Positions 12,291 through 20,833 of a stretch of DNA of 64,000 nt are shown here, piece by piece (the first letter of the stretch is position 1; each line of letters opens with the position of its first letter). A program made the position numbers and the translations under genes. Origin of the DNA: Sophora flavescens (taxonomy: Eukaryota > Streptophyta > Magnoliopsida > Fabales > Fabaceae); NCBI GenBank assembly GCA_030762895.1, contig CM061062.1:291568985-291632984 (forward strand), written 5' to 3'. Below the pieces are notes generated by a model that worked only from the letters and a program-made list of their open reading frames with translations, was not told the origin of the DNA and searched no databases.

Positions 12291-12517
12291 TGATGAGTGT
12301 GATTCCACATCATCTTTGTCTATCATTTTGCATGCATTTTCATGTAGTTTAGGCATATTTTTATTAGATTTTAGGTTAATTTTCCTTTGGAACGGGTAAG
12401 GCGGTTTTCGTGTGTTGTTTTGCAGATATAAAGGGTAAATTGCTCAAGATCAACCATGATGAAGTTTGGATGAAGATGGAGCTTTAAAACTGAAGAAAAT
12501 GAGCCAAACAGAGTCCA

Positions 12518-12807
12518 TCACGGCCTAGCCGTGATGCCCATCACGGCCATGATCGAGCAAAACTGAAAAATAAGAAAGGCTGAAGTCAGAGTCTGTCACG
12601 GCCTGGCCGTGATAGCCATCACGGCCGTGACCCAAAACCACCACAAGTCAGAGCACATCACGGCCTAGCCGTGATATTCTTCACGGGCCATGAAGCTGAG
12701 GGCTCGCGTCGCGAGACATATCTCGCGTCACGAGAAATTGAATTTTCCAGAATTGGCAGAGGCAGAGACCGTCACGGCCTGGCCGTGATGGCCATCACGG
12801 CCGTGAC
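12518..12807. repeat. Palindrome array in Grp-1 5' LTR
   Basis: Repeated pairs of dyads are present: a long site TCACGGCCTAGCCGTGA (or with CTGG in the centre), then a short site TCACGGCCGTGA (or a variant), with centres about 20-21 bp apart. Four pairs are visible, starting at 12518, about 12596, 12658 and 12774. A related GCTCGCGTCGCGAG site lies near 12708. The array ends about 75 bp before the TATA box. Confidence 0.85.
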
Positions 12808-12882
12808 GCGCATTACTTGGACCTGAAGAAACCGAAATAGATCAGATTTTGAGTTGGTTTGGGACTCTAACTTCCCCATTTC

Positions 12883-12890
12883 TATAAATA
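12883..12890 (+). promoter_or_regulatory. Grp-1 TATA box
   Basis: TATAAATA is placed between the palindrome array and the pyrimidine microsatellite. The 3' LTR has the same box at 18768-18775. It is the probable U3 promoter of the element. Confidence 0.7.
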
Positions 12891-13904
12891 TGGACCAAGG
12901 CATCAGATACAAGGGAGTTTTGGGGATTGGATCATCCATAACAACTAGGACTTAGGCTTAGATCTCTCTTCTTCTCTTCTCTTCTCTTCTCTTCTCTGAT
13001 TTTTGTATTTTCATGCTATTTGTAATCATGCTTGTCATCTCCATGGCAAGGCGTGAGTAGTAGCATAGTTTCTAGGGACTAGGGCTCTGCCCGAGGTTTG
13101 TAAATGATGTTGATTTGATGTTAAAATCGTTGTTGATTTCGTAATTGTTTTAGATCTGATTTCTAGTGTGTTAATCACTCATAAATTTCGGCAACCGTTT
13201 ATTTACGTGACGTAGACGTTCTAAGGAGGAACCTAGCGGTGAACTTAGGATTTCTAGGGTGTTTCACTCGTAAAGCCCGGCGGCCACTGGTTTGTGAGAT
13301 GTGAATGATCCAAGGAGGAACCTAGCGGTGAACTTAGGTTATTTGCATGACTTAGACATTATAGGGAGGAACCTAGCGGTGAACCTAGGTGTCGACTCTA
13401 TAGAAGTCAGACTTGGGACTGAAATCACGAGAGTTAGAAGCCGTCCCTCGAGGAGCAACGAGTTGTCACGGAACACAAAGGGTCCAACTTGGGATCGACT
13501 ACCACGAGAATAGGGGTCGGGTCAATTGTGCACGGCTTTTGTAACCCGAGAGGGAGCTTAAGCTATCAGAGGATAAACTCGCCTTCAAGGCAATTTCGGT
13601 AATCAACAAAGGTAAATCAGTTAGCAACATAAACAACCTCAAAGGTAACCCAAATCCCTAGGAATCCGTTTAAATCGAAAACCCCAAAAACATTTGTTTT
13701 CTGTTTGTTTATCATTTCAATTTCAAATTCAAACATTTTTCAAAACCCTTTACAAAGTCCAGATTCACTCAATTCGAAAACCGATTGCGATTCGAGAACA
13801 CAGTCTCTGTGGGTTCGATATCTTTTATTACTTGACGGCAGTCCGGTACACTTGCCGGAATCGCAAGAGCGGCGCGCAACCCGCGCGACGCGACATCAAG
13901 TTTT

Positions 13905-13922
13905 TGGCGCCGTTGCCGGGGA
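13905..13922 (+). other. Grp-1 primer-binding site (tRNA-Asp)
   Basis: TGGCGCCGTTGCCGGGGA is the exact complement of the 3' end of plant tRNA-Asp. It lies six bases after the LTR end. This primer type is typical of Athila-related elements. Confidence 0.92.
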
Positions 13923-14070
13923 CTGTGCCTTTTCGAATCTCAATTCAAATTTTGAATTGATTTTTCTGGACCCTTTTCTTTTTGTTTGATTTTTATTTCT
14001 GAAATATTTATAAAAAAAAAAACAAAAAACATTCTTTTCCTTCTATTGTATCCATCTCTTTGTGTGTTAT

Positions 14071-15054
14071 ATGCAAAGATCCCTAAGTCTTGGGAGCCTT
14101 AGTGAGATTGATCCGGAGATCGAGAGGACCTTCCACAGACGTAGAAGACTACAAAGAGAGGGAGAAAGGTTGAGTCCTGTTCCACTCATGGCGAATCAAC
14201 CGGATACAAAACCTTTGAAGGATTACGCAGCCCCAAATGCGAGAGGCTTGCGAACTGGGATTGCAAGGCCAGAGATTGAGGCGTAAAACTATACCATACC
14301 ACATATGCTAATCAACATGATTAGGCAACATCAATTCAGAGGATTGCCTTCGGAGGACCCGACCGATCATATAGAAACATTCTTAGAGTTCACCGACGCA
14401 ATCAGGATTAATGGAGCCTCGGTCGATGTTGTGCGTTTGAGATTGTTCCCCTCATCTCTCACTGGAAAGGCGAAGGCCTGGCTTAAGCAAATCCCCGCTA
14501 ACACCTTGACTACTTGGGACCAACTGGAGCAGGCGTTCTTGGAGAAATTCTTCCCTCCATCCAAGACGGCCTACATAAGAACCCAGATCACCGGCTTCTT
14601 CCAAAAAGACGGAGAATCATTATCGGATGCCTGGGATCGTTACAAGGGACTGCTGGAGTCGTGCCCACATCACGGACTCGAGAGGTGGTTAATAGTGCAC
14701 ACCTTCGATAACGGATTGGACTACTCTTCGAAGGTGTCACTAGATTCTGCAGCCGGTGGAGCGTTTATGAATAGGCCTCTCACTGAGGCATTCAACATTA
14801 TCGAGAATGTCGCCACCAACTACCACCAATGGGGATCCGAAAGAGGTAATAACCCGAACAAGATTTCGGGGGGTAAGTTTGAAGTAAATAGCACAGATCT
14901 TATTATGTCAAAAATAGACTCACTTAATAAACGTTTTGATCGGCTTGAAAGAGCTAATGTGAGTGCATTAGGTGCTACTAACCTTGTTTGTGAGATTTGT
15001 GGAATGCAGGGACATGACATGATGGGATGCCCACATGGATCCAAGGCCGGGTGA
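14071..15054 (+). CDS. Grp-1 Gag, one in-frame stop
   Basis: The start is ATG at 14071 (MQRSLSLGSLSEIDPEIERT). A single TAA at 14284-14286 interrupts the frame, which then continues from 14287 to 15054. The core has the plant retrotransposon Gag signature: FRGLPSEDPTDHIETFLEF, LRLFPSSLTGKAKAWLKQIP, TWDQLEQAFLEKFFPPSK. A single CX2CX4HX4C knuckle, CEICGMQGHDMMGC, lies near the end. Without the TAA this would be about 327 aa. The last 20 bases overlap the next ORF in another frame. The protein forms the particle and packages RNA. Whether the TAA is suppressed or simply a mutation cannot be decided here. Confidence 0.85.
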
Positions 15055-16384
15055 GCAAGTGAACTCTTGTAACAACTACTATGATACGAACCCGAAGCTG
15101 CCCAACTATGCTCCCCCAAATCCCTACAACCAAAGAAGGAACAACCCTTACCTCTCCTACGGCAACTACAGCAACACGCTCAATCATGAGTTCCAAGAGG
15201 GTCAAGGTAATAAGAGAACCGCACCGGGGTACCCTCAGGTACAAAGATCTAAACTCGAGACTTTATTTGAAAGTTTTGTCGAAACTCAGACAAAACAGAA
15301 TGAGGAGTTTAGACAACAAGGAAGGGCAGTGAGTGAAGCAATAAAGGAGCTAGCATCTAAGGTAGACAACTTAGCAAATCATAACAAGATGCTAGAAACC
15401 CAGATTGCCCAACAAGCCATCACATACTCGAGACCTAAGGGTGCATTCCCGGGGCAACCCGAAGCAAATCCCAATGAGCATTGCAATGTCATACACTTGA
15501 GGGATGATATGCTTGGGGTGGGGGTAGCTGAAATGGAGGTGGAACCGGAGGAAGACACGAGCGAAAAAGAAGAGCCAGAACCGAAATATGTCCCTCCACC
15601 ACCGTACCAACCCCCGATACCTTTCCCACAAAGGTTGGTCAGGAAAAAGCAAGTAGATGTGGAGACTAAAATGCCTACTAAACTGAAAGACCCAGGTAGT
15701 TTCTCCATCGCTTGCTCAATTGAACAAGTGCACATTGACCAAGCCTTATGTGACCTAGGGGCTAGTGCGAGCTTGATGCCCCTCACTATCATGGAAAGGT
15801 TGGAAAGTAAAGAGTTGAGACCGTTCAAATTCTCCTTACAATTTGCGGACGGCTCAACTAGGACTCCTCTAGGCATACTAGAGAATGTCCCTGTGCAGGT
15901 AGGGAAATTCTTCATCCCTACCGACTTCCTGGTATTAGACATGAAAGGGAATTCTGAATTCCCCATCATTTTAGGAAGGCCATTCTTGGCAACTGCTGGA
16001 GCAGTAATAGACGTAAGGAATGGGAAGCTCTCTCTAACTGTAGAGGAAGGTAGGATCGATTTTCAATTGACTAACTCTGATAACAACCTTCCTTTTGAGA
16101 GCCATGTGTGCAGAATTGATACAACGTCTCCAGTGGTAAAAAAAGAACTTAGCATGGAAGCAACCCCAAAGATATGCATGGTTGAAGATGCACCCAGTGG
16201 TGAAGTTGGAATTGCTGTCCATGCGGAAACAAAACTTCCGCCGGAAGAAAGGAAGGCTAGGAAGCTCCGAGAGAAAAGAGCGAAGCGGAAGCATTATTGG
16301 CCGTATGAGCAGAAACGGCTATTTGAAGGAGCTCCTTGGAAGAAAAGTGTGCCTGCACTTCTACGCCCAGCCGACCCCGGTTGA
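15035..16384 (+). CDS. Grp-1 Gag tail and aspartic protease, 449 codons, intact
   Basis: The frame is open over 1350 bases and starts within the end of Gag, shifted by one base. Residues 1-60 are Asn/Tyr/Pro-rich, continuing the nucleocapsid linker. Residues about 70-135 look like a coiled coil (KLETLFESFVETQTKQNEEF). A Pro-rich stretch follows (YVPPPPYQPPIPFPQRL), the usual lead-in to the protease in this group. The protease core has the catalytic motif ALCDLGASASLMPL and the second conserved block FPIILGRPFLATAGA. The basic tail ends PADPG at TGA 16382-16384. The protein would cleave Gag. No RT follows. The shift at 15035-15054 could be a programmed frameshift or an indel. Confidence 0.85.
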   Translation: MDPRPGEQVNSCNNYYDTNPKLPNYAPPNPYNQRRNNPYLSYGNYSNTLNHEFQEGQGNKRTAPGYPQVQRSKLETLFESFVETQTKQNEEFRQQGRAVSEAIKELASKVDNLANHNKMLETQIAQQAITYSRPKGAFPGQPEANPNEHCNVIHLRDDMLGVGVAEMEVEPEEDTSEKEEPEPKYVPPPPYQPPIPFPQRLVRKKQVDVETKMPTKLKDPGSFSIACSIEQVHIDQALCDLGASASLMPLTIMERLESKELRPFKFSLQFADGSTRTPLGILENVPVQVGKFFIPTDFLVLDMKGNSEFPIILGRPFLATAGAVIDVRNGKLSLTVEEGRIDFQLTNSDNNLPFESHVCRIDTTSPVVKKELSMEATPKICMVEDAPSGEVGIAVHAETKLPPEERKARKLREKRAKRKHYWPYEQKRLFEGAPWKKSVPALLRPADPG

Positions 16385-16394
16385 TTGAAGGAAG

Positions 16395-16445
16395 TATGGT
16401 CAAGCTTAAGACCATAAATAAGCGCTTCTTGGGAGGCAACCCAAG
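16395..16445 (+). ncRNA. Two stem-loops directly after the Grp-1 stop codon
   Basis: Stem-loop 1 pairs TATGGTC (16395-16401) with GACCATA (16410-16416). Stem-loop 2 is CTTGGGAGGCAACCCAAG (16428-16445), a six-base stem with loop AGGCAA. The linker contains AAATAAGCGCTT. Orph-1 has the same pair after its own stop codon, with a different stem-1 sequence. This is a candidate cis-acting RNA element. Confidence 0.6.
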
Positions 16446-16480
16446 TTTTCTTTCCCTTTTTCGCTTTGTTTTTGAATTCA

Positions 16481-16510
16481 CCTCTTGAATAATTTGAGAA
16501 GATCAAGAGG
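16481..16510 (+). ncRNA. 3'UTR hairpin with conserved 14-nt loop (Grp-1)
   Basis: CCTCTTGA pairs with TCAAGAGG around the loop ATAATTTGAGAAGA. Ath-1 (56741-56770) and Orph-1 (48572-48603) have the same loop, differing at most in the last base, and stems that differ but still pair. Confidence 0.7.
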
Positions 16511-16591
16511 CAAAAATATCATTAATAGGTTTGTCTAGTGTTTTCAGGTTGAGAAAGAGAAGAAGAGCATAAAAAAGATAAAGTCAGAGGC

Positions 16592-16815
16592 CATCACGCC
16601 CTGGCCGTGACAGTGGTCACGGCCGTGATAAGCTAAACAAGAGCACATAAAGGATCACGGCCTAGCCGTGACAACCATCACGGGCGTGATGAGTAGGATG
16701 CCAAGGTCAGAGAGCATCACGGCCTAGCCGTGATGAAGATCACGGCCGTGACAGGGCAACTCCCCGAGGACGTAAACGATCACGGCCTAGCCGTGATGAG
16801 CCTCACGGCCGTGAT
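16592..16815. repeat. Internal palindrome array in the Grp-1 3'UTR
   Basis: Four pairs of TCACGGCC..GCCGTGA-type dyads lie here, the same paired design as in the LTR array but with different linkers. The array is outside the LTR, between two conserved RNA hairpins. Ath-1 and Orph-1 have no counterpart at this place. Confidence 0.8.
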
Positions 16816-16911
16816 ACAATTTCTACCCAAGTTTTGACTGGAATGTGAAGCCAACACCCGCTACCGACTCGGTAAGTTGTTCCATTTTTCTCTTCTCTCC
16901 GACTTGATTAT

Positions 16912-16956
16912 TTACATTGGAGACAATGTAAGTAATCAAGCTTGGGGTAGGGGTAT
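16912..16956 (+). ncRNA. Tetraloop hairpin followed by an internal purine-rich tract (Grp-1)
   Basis: TTACATTG-GAGA-CAATGTAA (16912-16931) is a perfect eight-base stem closed by a GNRA-type tetraloop. AAGCTTGGGGTAGGGGTAT follows at 16938-16956 and resembles the terminal polypurine tract at 18193-18207. Orph-1 has both parts in the same order. Confidence 0.6.
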
Positions 16957-18192
16957 TTATTTTTGCATTTGCATTGTTGCATTCATATTGCATTCTCATA
17001 GGCATAGATTGGTATGATCACATTCTTTAGATTGCCTCTCACTTAGAACATGCATCCAATTGTGAGAACTTGGAGCCAAATGAATTGAGATAGTGAATTT
17101 TGAACCCAATTTTTCATTATTCTTGTGATATGGCTAAAAATAAAATTTCTTGAGATAGTCATTTGATAGTTGATAATTAGCATGTGGTTCCTTAAACTTG
17201 TGTACCTCACTGATTTTTGAACTACTAAATGTAAGATTTTGAGCCAAAAGGGGGTATTCACTAAATCTACCCCATTTCTTGTGATAGAGTGATTTAATTC
17301 CTCATGGACTGTATTTTCTAGAACTTGACTTGAAACCATTTCAAAACTTAAAAATTTCTGAAAACATTTTTTGAAAATGATTGAGGCACTAGGTATTTTT
17401 CCGGCCTCCCGAGCTTTGAATGATAAATGCTACCCCTTAGTTGCCCAATTTTGAGCCTAAAGAAAAAATACTTTTCTTGGTACCATGAATTAATTTGATA
17501 AATAATGCTTGGTATGGCACCTTTTAAAGTATTACAAAAAGGGGCAAAATGGTAGTTGGAAAAAAGAATGGGATGAAAATATTTCTCTTGAGCTAAATCT
17601 CCCCTTCTCCATACAAATAAAAATGAAATAAACAGAGAAAAATGGAGAAGGGGATGACAAAGAAAGCGAGAAATTAAAAGAAAAAGAAAAAAAAAAGAAA
17701 AAAAAAGAAGAAAGGTGGAAAAAGTAAATCAAAGCCCTCAAAAGGTATTTTAGAAGGTGTCATACTTTGTAATGTTTGATAATCTGTCTAGCCTTCTTGA
17801 AATTCCCTTTCTTTGATTTTCCCACCTAATAATAAATCCCATGGCCACATTACAACCAAAGGAAAAAACCTCTTGATTCTTAAGTGTTTTCTTAAATAAA
17901 GTAGAGATTTGGTTAATAGTCAAGCCTATGGTAAAATACTTTACTTGAGGAAATGGAGTGAATTGTCATAAACCCTAAAACACTTGAGTGAGGTGAGATG
18001 AGTGCCCAAATCAGTGAGGACATAAACTTGAAGAACCTAAGCTTCTAATTGGACTTGAACTTGATTATCTCTTGAGTGCTTATTAAAAATGCCTATCACT
18101 TGGATTAGCTTCTAGGGTTCTTGGTTCACTATCCATGCTTTGATTGATTTATCTTATGGCCTGAGTAATTGCTTGAGGACAAGCAAAGTTTT
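16957..18192 (+). other. Grp-1 3'UTR, non-coding
   Basis: This is about 1.2 kb without a convincing gene. A reverse-strand ORF at 17532-17741 is only a purine-run artefact (GAAAAAGAAA repeats). The text is recognisably similar, in reverse, to 47130-48390 of Orph-1, so it is a conserved non-coding part of this element group. Confidence 0.7.
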
Positions 18193-18207
18193 AAGCTTGG
18201 GGTGATT
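18193..18207 (+). other. Grp-1 polypurine tract
   Basis: AAGCTTGGGGTGATT directly precedes the 3' LTR and is the expected plus-strand cDNA primer. It follows the conserved text GGACAAGCAAAGTTTTAAGC. Confidence 0.75.
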
Positions 18208-19783
18208 TGATGAGTGTGATTCCACATCATCTTTGTCTATCATTTTGCATGCATTTTCATGTAGTTTAGGCATATTTTTATTAGATTTTAGGTTAATTTT
18301 CCTTTGGAACGGGTAAGGCGGTTTTCTTGTGTTGTTTTGCAGATATAAAGGGTAAATTGCTCAAGATCAACCATGATGAAGTTTGGATGAAGATGGAGCT
18401 TTAAAACTGAAGAAAATGAGCCAAACAGAGTCCATCACGGCCTAGCCGTGATGCCCATCACGGCCATGATCGAGCAAAACTGAAAAAGAAGAAAGCCTGA
18501 AGTCGAGTCGTCACGGCCTGGCCGTGATAGCCATCACGGCCGTGACCCAAAACCACCACAAGTCGAGCACATCACGGCCTAGCCGTGATATTCTTCACGG
18601 GCCATGAAGGCGAGGGCTCGCGTCGTGAGACATATCTCGCGTCACGAGAAATTGAATTTTCCGAACTGGCAGAGGCAGAGACCGTCACGGCCGCGCATTA
18701 CTTGGACCTGAAGAAACCGAAATAGATCAGATTTTGAGTTGGTTTGGGACTCTAACTTCCCCATTTCTATAAATATGGACCAAGGCATCAGATACAAGGG
18801 AGTTTTGGGGATTGGATCATCCATAACAACTAGGACTTAGGCTTAGATCTCTCTTCTTCTCTTCTCTTCTCTTCTCTTCTCTGATTTTTGTATTTTCATG
18901 CTATTTGTAATCATGCTTGTCATCTCCATGGCAAGGCGTGAGTAGTAGCATAGTTTCTAGGGACTAGGGCTCTGCCCGAGGTTTGTAAATGATGTTGATT
19001 TGATGTTAAAATCGTTGTTGATTTCGTAATTGTTTTAGATCTGATTTCTAGTGTGTTAATCACTCATAAATTTCGGCAACCGTTTATTTACGTGACGTAG
19101 ACGTTCTAAGGAGGAACCTAGCGGTGAACTTAGGATTTCTAGGGTGTTTCACTCGTAAAGCCCGGCGGCCACTGGTTTGTGAGATGTGAATGATCCAAGG
19201 AGGAACCTAGCGGTGAACTTAGGTTATTTGCATGACTTAGACATTATAGGGAGGAACCTAGCGGTGAACCTAGGTGTCAGACCTATAGAAGTCAGACTTG
19301 GGACTGAAATCACGAGAGTTAGAAGCCGTCCCTCGAGGAGCAACGAGTTGTCACGGAACACAAAGGGTCCAACTTGGGATCGACTACCACGAGAATAGGG
19401 GTCGGGTCAATTGTGCACGGCTTTTGTAACCCGAGAGGGAGCTTAAGCTATCAGAGGATAAACTCGCCTTCAAGGCAATTTCGGTAATCAACAAAGGTAA
19501 ATCAGTTAGCAACATAAACAACCTCAAAGGTAACCCAAATCCCTAGGAATCCGTTTAAATCGAAAACCCCAAAAACATTTGTTTTCTGTTTGTTTATCAT
19601 TTCAATTTCAAATTCAAACATTTTTCAAAACCCTTTACAAAGTCCAGATTCACTCAATTCGAAAACCGATTGCGATTCGAGAACACAGTCTCTGTGGGTT
19701 CGATATCTTTTATTACTTGACGGCAGTCCGGTACACTTGCCGGAATCGCAAGAGCGGCGCGCAACCCGCGCGACGCGACATCA
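18208..19783 (+). repeat. Grp-1 3' LTR
   Basis: The LTR is 1576 bp from TGATGAGTGT to GCGACATCA and is a near-perfect copy of 12291-13898. The palindrome array (18433-18702) is shorter by a 28-bp deletion between CACGGCC repeats and carries most of the other differences. The TATA box is at 18768-18775. Confidence 0.92.
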
Positions 19784-20171
19784 CGGACAACTCAAAGTAG
19801 ACAGAAAAGTTATGCAGACAAAAGACGACGACCTCTTGACTTTGAGGAAGGCGATCATGTGTTTTTTAGAGTCACGCCTACGATTGGGGTTGGCGGGATA
19901 ATTAAATCCAGAAAACTCACACCTAAATTCATTGGACCTTACCAAATTCTTTGTCGTGGGGTCCAGTAGCCTAAAAAATTTCTCTGCCAACATTTCTTTC
20001 CAATCTTATGAGACTACACCTGTACGAATCGCGGACAAGACGATTAAACAGCTCAGGGGTAAACAGATTTCCTTAGTCAAGGTTATTTGGGATAATACAA
20101 CTAGAGAAGCAACGTAGGAAGTTGAGGACAAAATGAGATTACAATATCCTGGTCTTTTTACAGGTGTGTAA
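19784..20171 (+). pseudogene. Tek-2 unit a integrase C-terminus and chromodomain-like tail
   Basis: This continues the integrase interrupted at 12290. It reads TTQSRQKSYADKRRRPLDF, then FEEGDHVFFRVTPT and the GPYQIL block, then PVRIADKTIKQLRGKQISLV and KVIWDNTTREAT, the chromodomain-like tail that marks chromoviruses. Frame breaks occur near 19960. A TAG replaces a Trp codon near 20115. The end is TAA at 20169-20171. A purine-rich stretch (AGTAGGGTAGTAT) then leads into the LTR. Confidence 0.82.
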
Positions 20172-20618
20172 TTTCAAGGATGAATTTTTTTTAGTAGGGT
20201 AGTATTGTAACACCCGGTTTTTTCACTGTTTACTATTTTATATCAATAAAAAAGATAGAAATGTTTATATCTTTATTTTAAAACATAGAAAATGATTTTG
20301 GATAAACCAAGATCATATCCATACTCTACTTTGCCGTAGAGAGTTACGATTAAATTTTGGGTCGAAAATTCAGACAAACCCCGGTCTGCGATTTAATGAC
20401 AGTAAGAATTTTACTGCTCAAATTACCTAATTTTGACTCGTGAACGAAATACTTAAGGTTTTTATGAAGTTTCCAGCGACTTTGGCTATTTTAAAAATTT
20501 TCACTTAAAAAGTGAAATAATAAATATTATGCGGGCGTTATATGAAATCAGGCGAACGACGGAGCTGAATAAGGGATTTACGGGACCCGCTAAGGGATAA
20601 ATGGCTAGTCATTCAAGA

Positions 20619-20833
20619 TGACTCACAAGGGGTGAGTCATGTATATGACTCACATTTGTAATGATGGTTTTTGGAGGAATTTACTATTATGTCCTTAAGG
20701 TTGGTTTTTATCACAAAATTGCCATTGTATAAGATTACACCTTTGTCCTTAAAAAATTATGCCTTGGACCCTTTTATCCCTAGTTTCCCACTGCCCAACC
20801 CTCCTTCTTGAGCCCATTTCATTGCTATATAAG
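20619..20833 (+). promoter_or_regulatory. TGAGTCA cluster and TATA box of the middle Tek-2 LTR
   Basis: TGACTCA (20619-20625), TGAGTCA (20633-20639) and TGACTCA (20646-20652) are followed about 170 bp later by TATATAAG (20826-20833). The spacing is reasonable for an upstream activating cluster and core promoter. The third LTR repeats the arrangement. Confidence 0.55.

Larger units (their letters stand above)
12291..13898 (+). repeat. Grp-1 5' LTR
   Basis: The LTR runs from TGATGAGTGTGATT to ...CGCGACATCA, 1608 bp. In order it holds a palindrome array (12518-12807), TATA box (12883-12890), a CTTCT microsatellite (about 12966-12998), three repeats of AGGAGGAACCTAGCGGTGAA near 13225-13390, and a U5 motif near 13800-13860 shared with Sol-F, Sol-G and Orph-1. 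Short ORFs here are duplicated in the 3' LTR and show no protein similarity I recognise. Confidence 0.92.
12291..19783 (+). mobile_element. Grp-1: non-autonomous Gag-protease LTR retrotransposon
   Basis: The element starts TGATGAGTGT at 12291 and ends GCGACATCA at 19783. The duplication CGGAC flanks it at 12286-12290 and 19784-19788. LTRs (1608 and 1576 bp) are nearly identical outside one repeat block, so insertion is recent. The internal region has a tRNA-Asp primer site, Gag, a protease-containing ORF, a long structured 3'UTR and a purine tract. No RT, RNase H or integrase is present. This is the layout called TR-GAG in plants, here with a protease, and it needs enzymes supplied in trans, probably by an Athila-type element. 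Confidence 0.9.

Noticed and set aside
12500..12830. CRISPR-like array
   Set aside because: The repeats are palindromic and roughly spaced, but the context is a plant LTR, spacers are unequal, and there are no cas genes.
13301..13513. 70-codon ORF duplicated at 19186-19398
   Set aside because: Lies in the Grp-1 LTR; both copies exist because the LTR is duplicated. It translates the AGGAGGAACCTAGCGGTGAA repeats and shows no protein character.
15379..15969. 196-codon minus-strand ORF
   Set aside because: Antisense shadow of the intact Grp-1 protease ORF.
17532..17741. Minus-strand ORF rich in Phe and Ser
   Set aside because: Simple translation of a purine-rich low-complexity stretch in the Grp-1 3'UTR.
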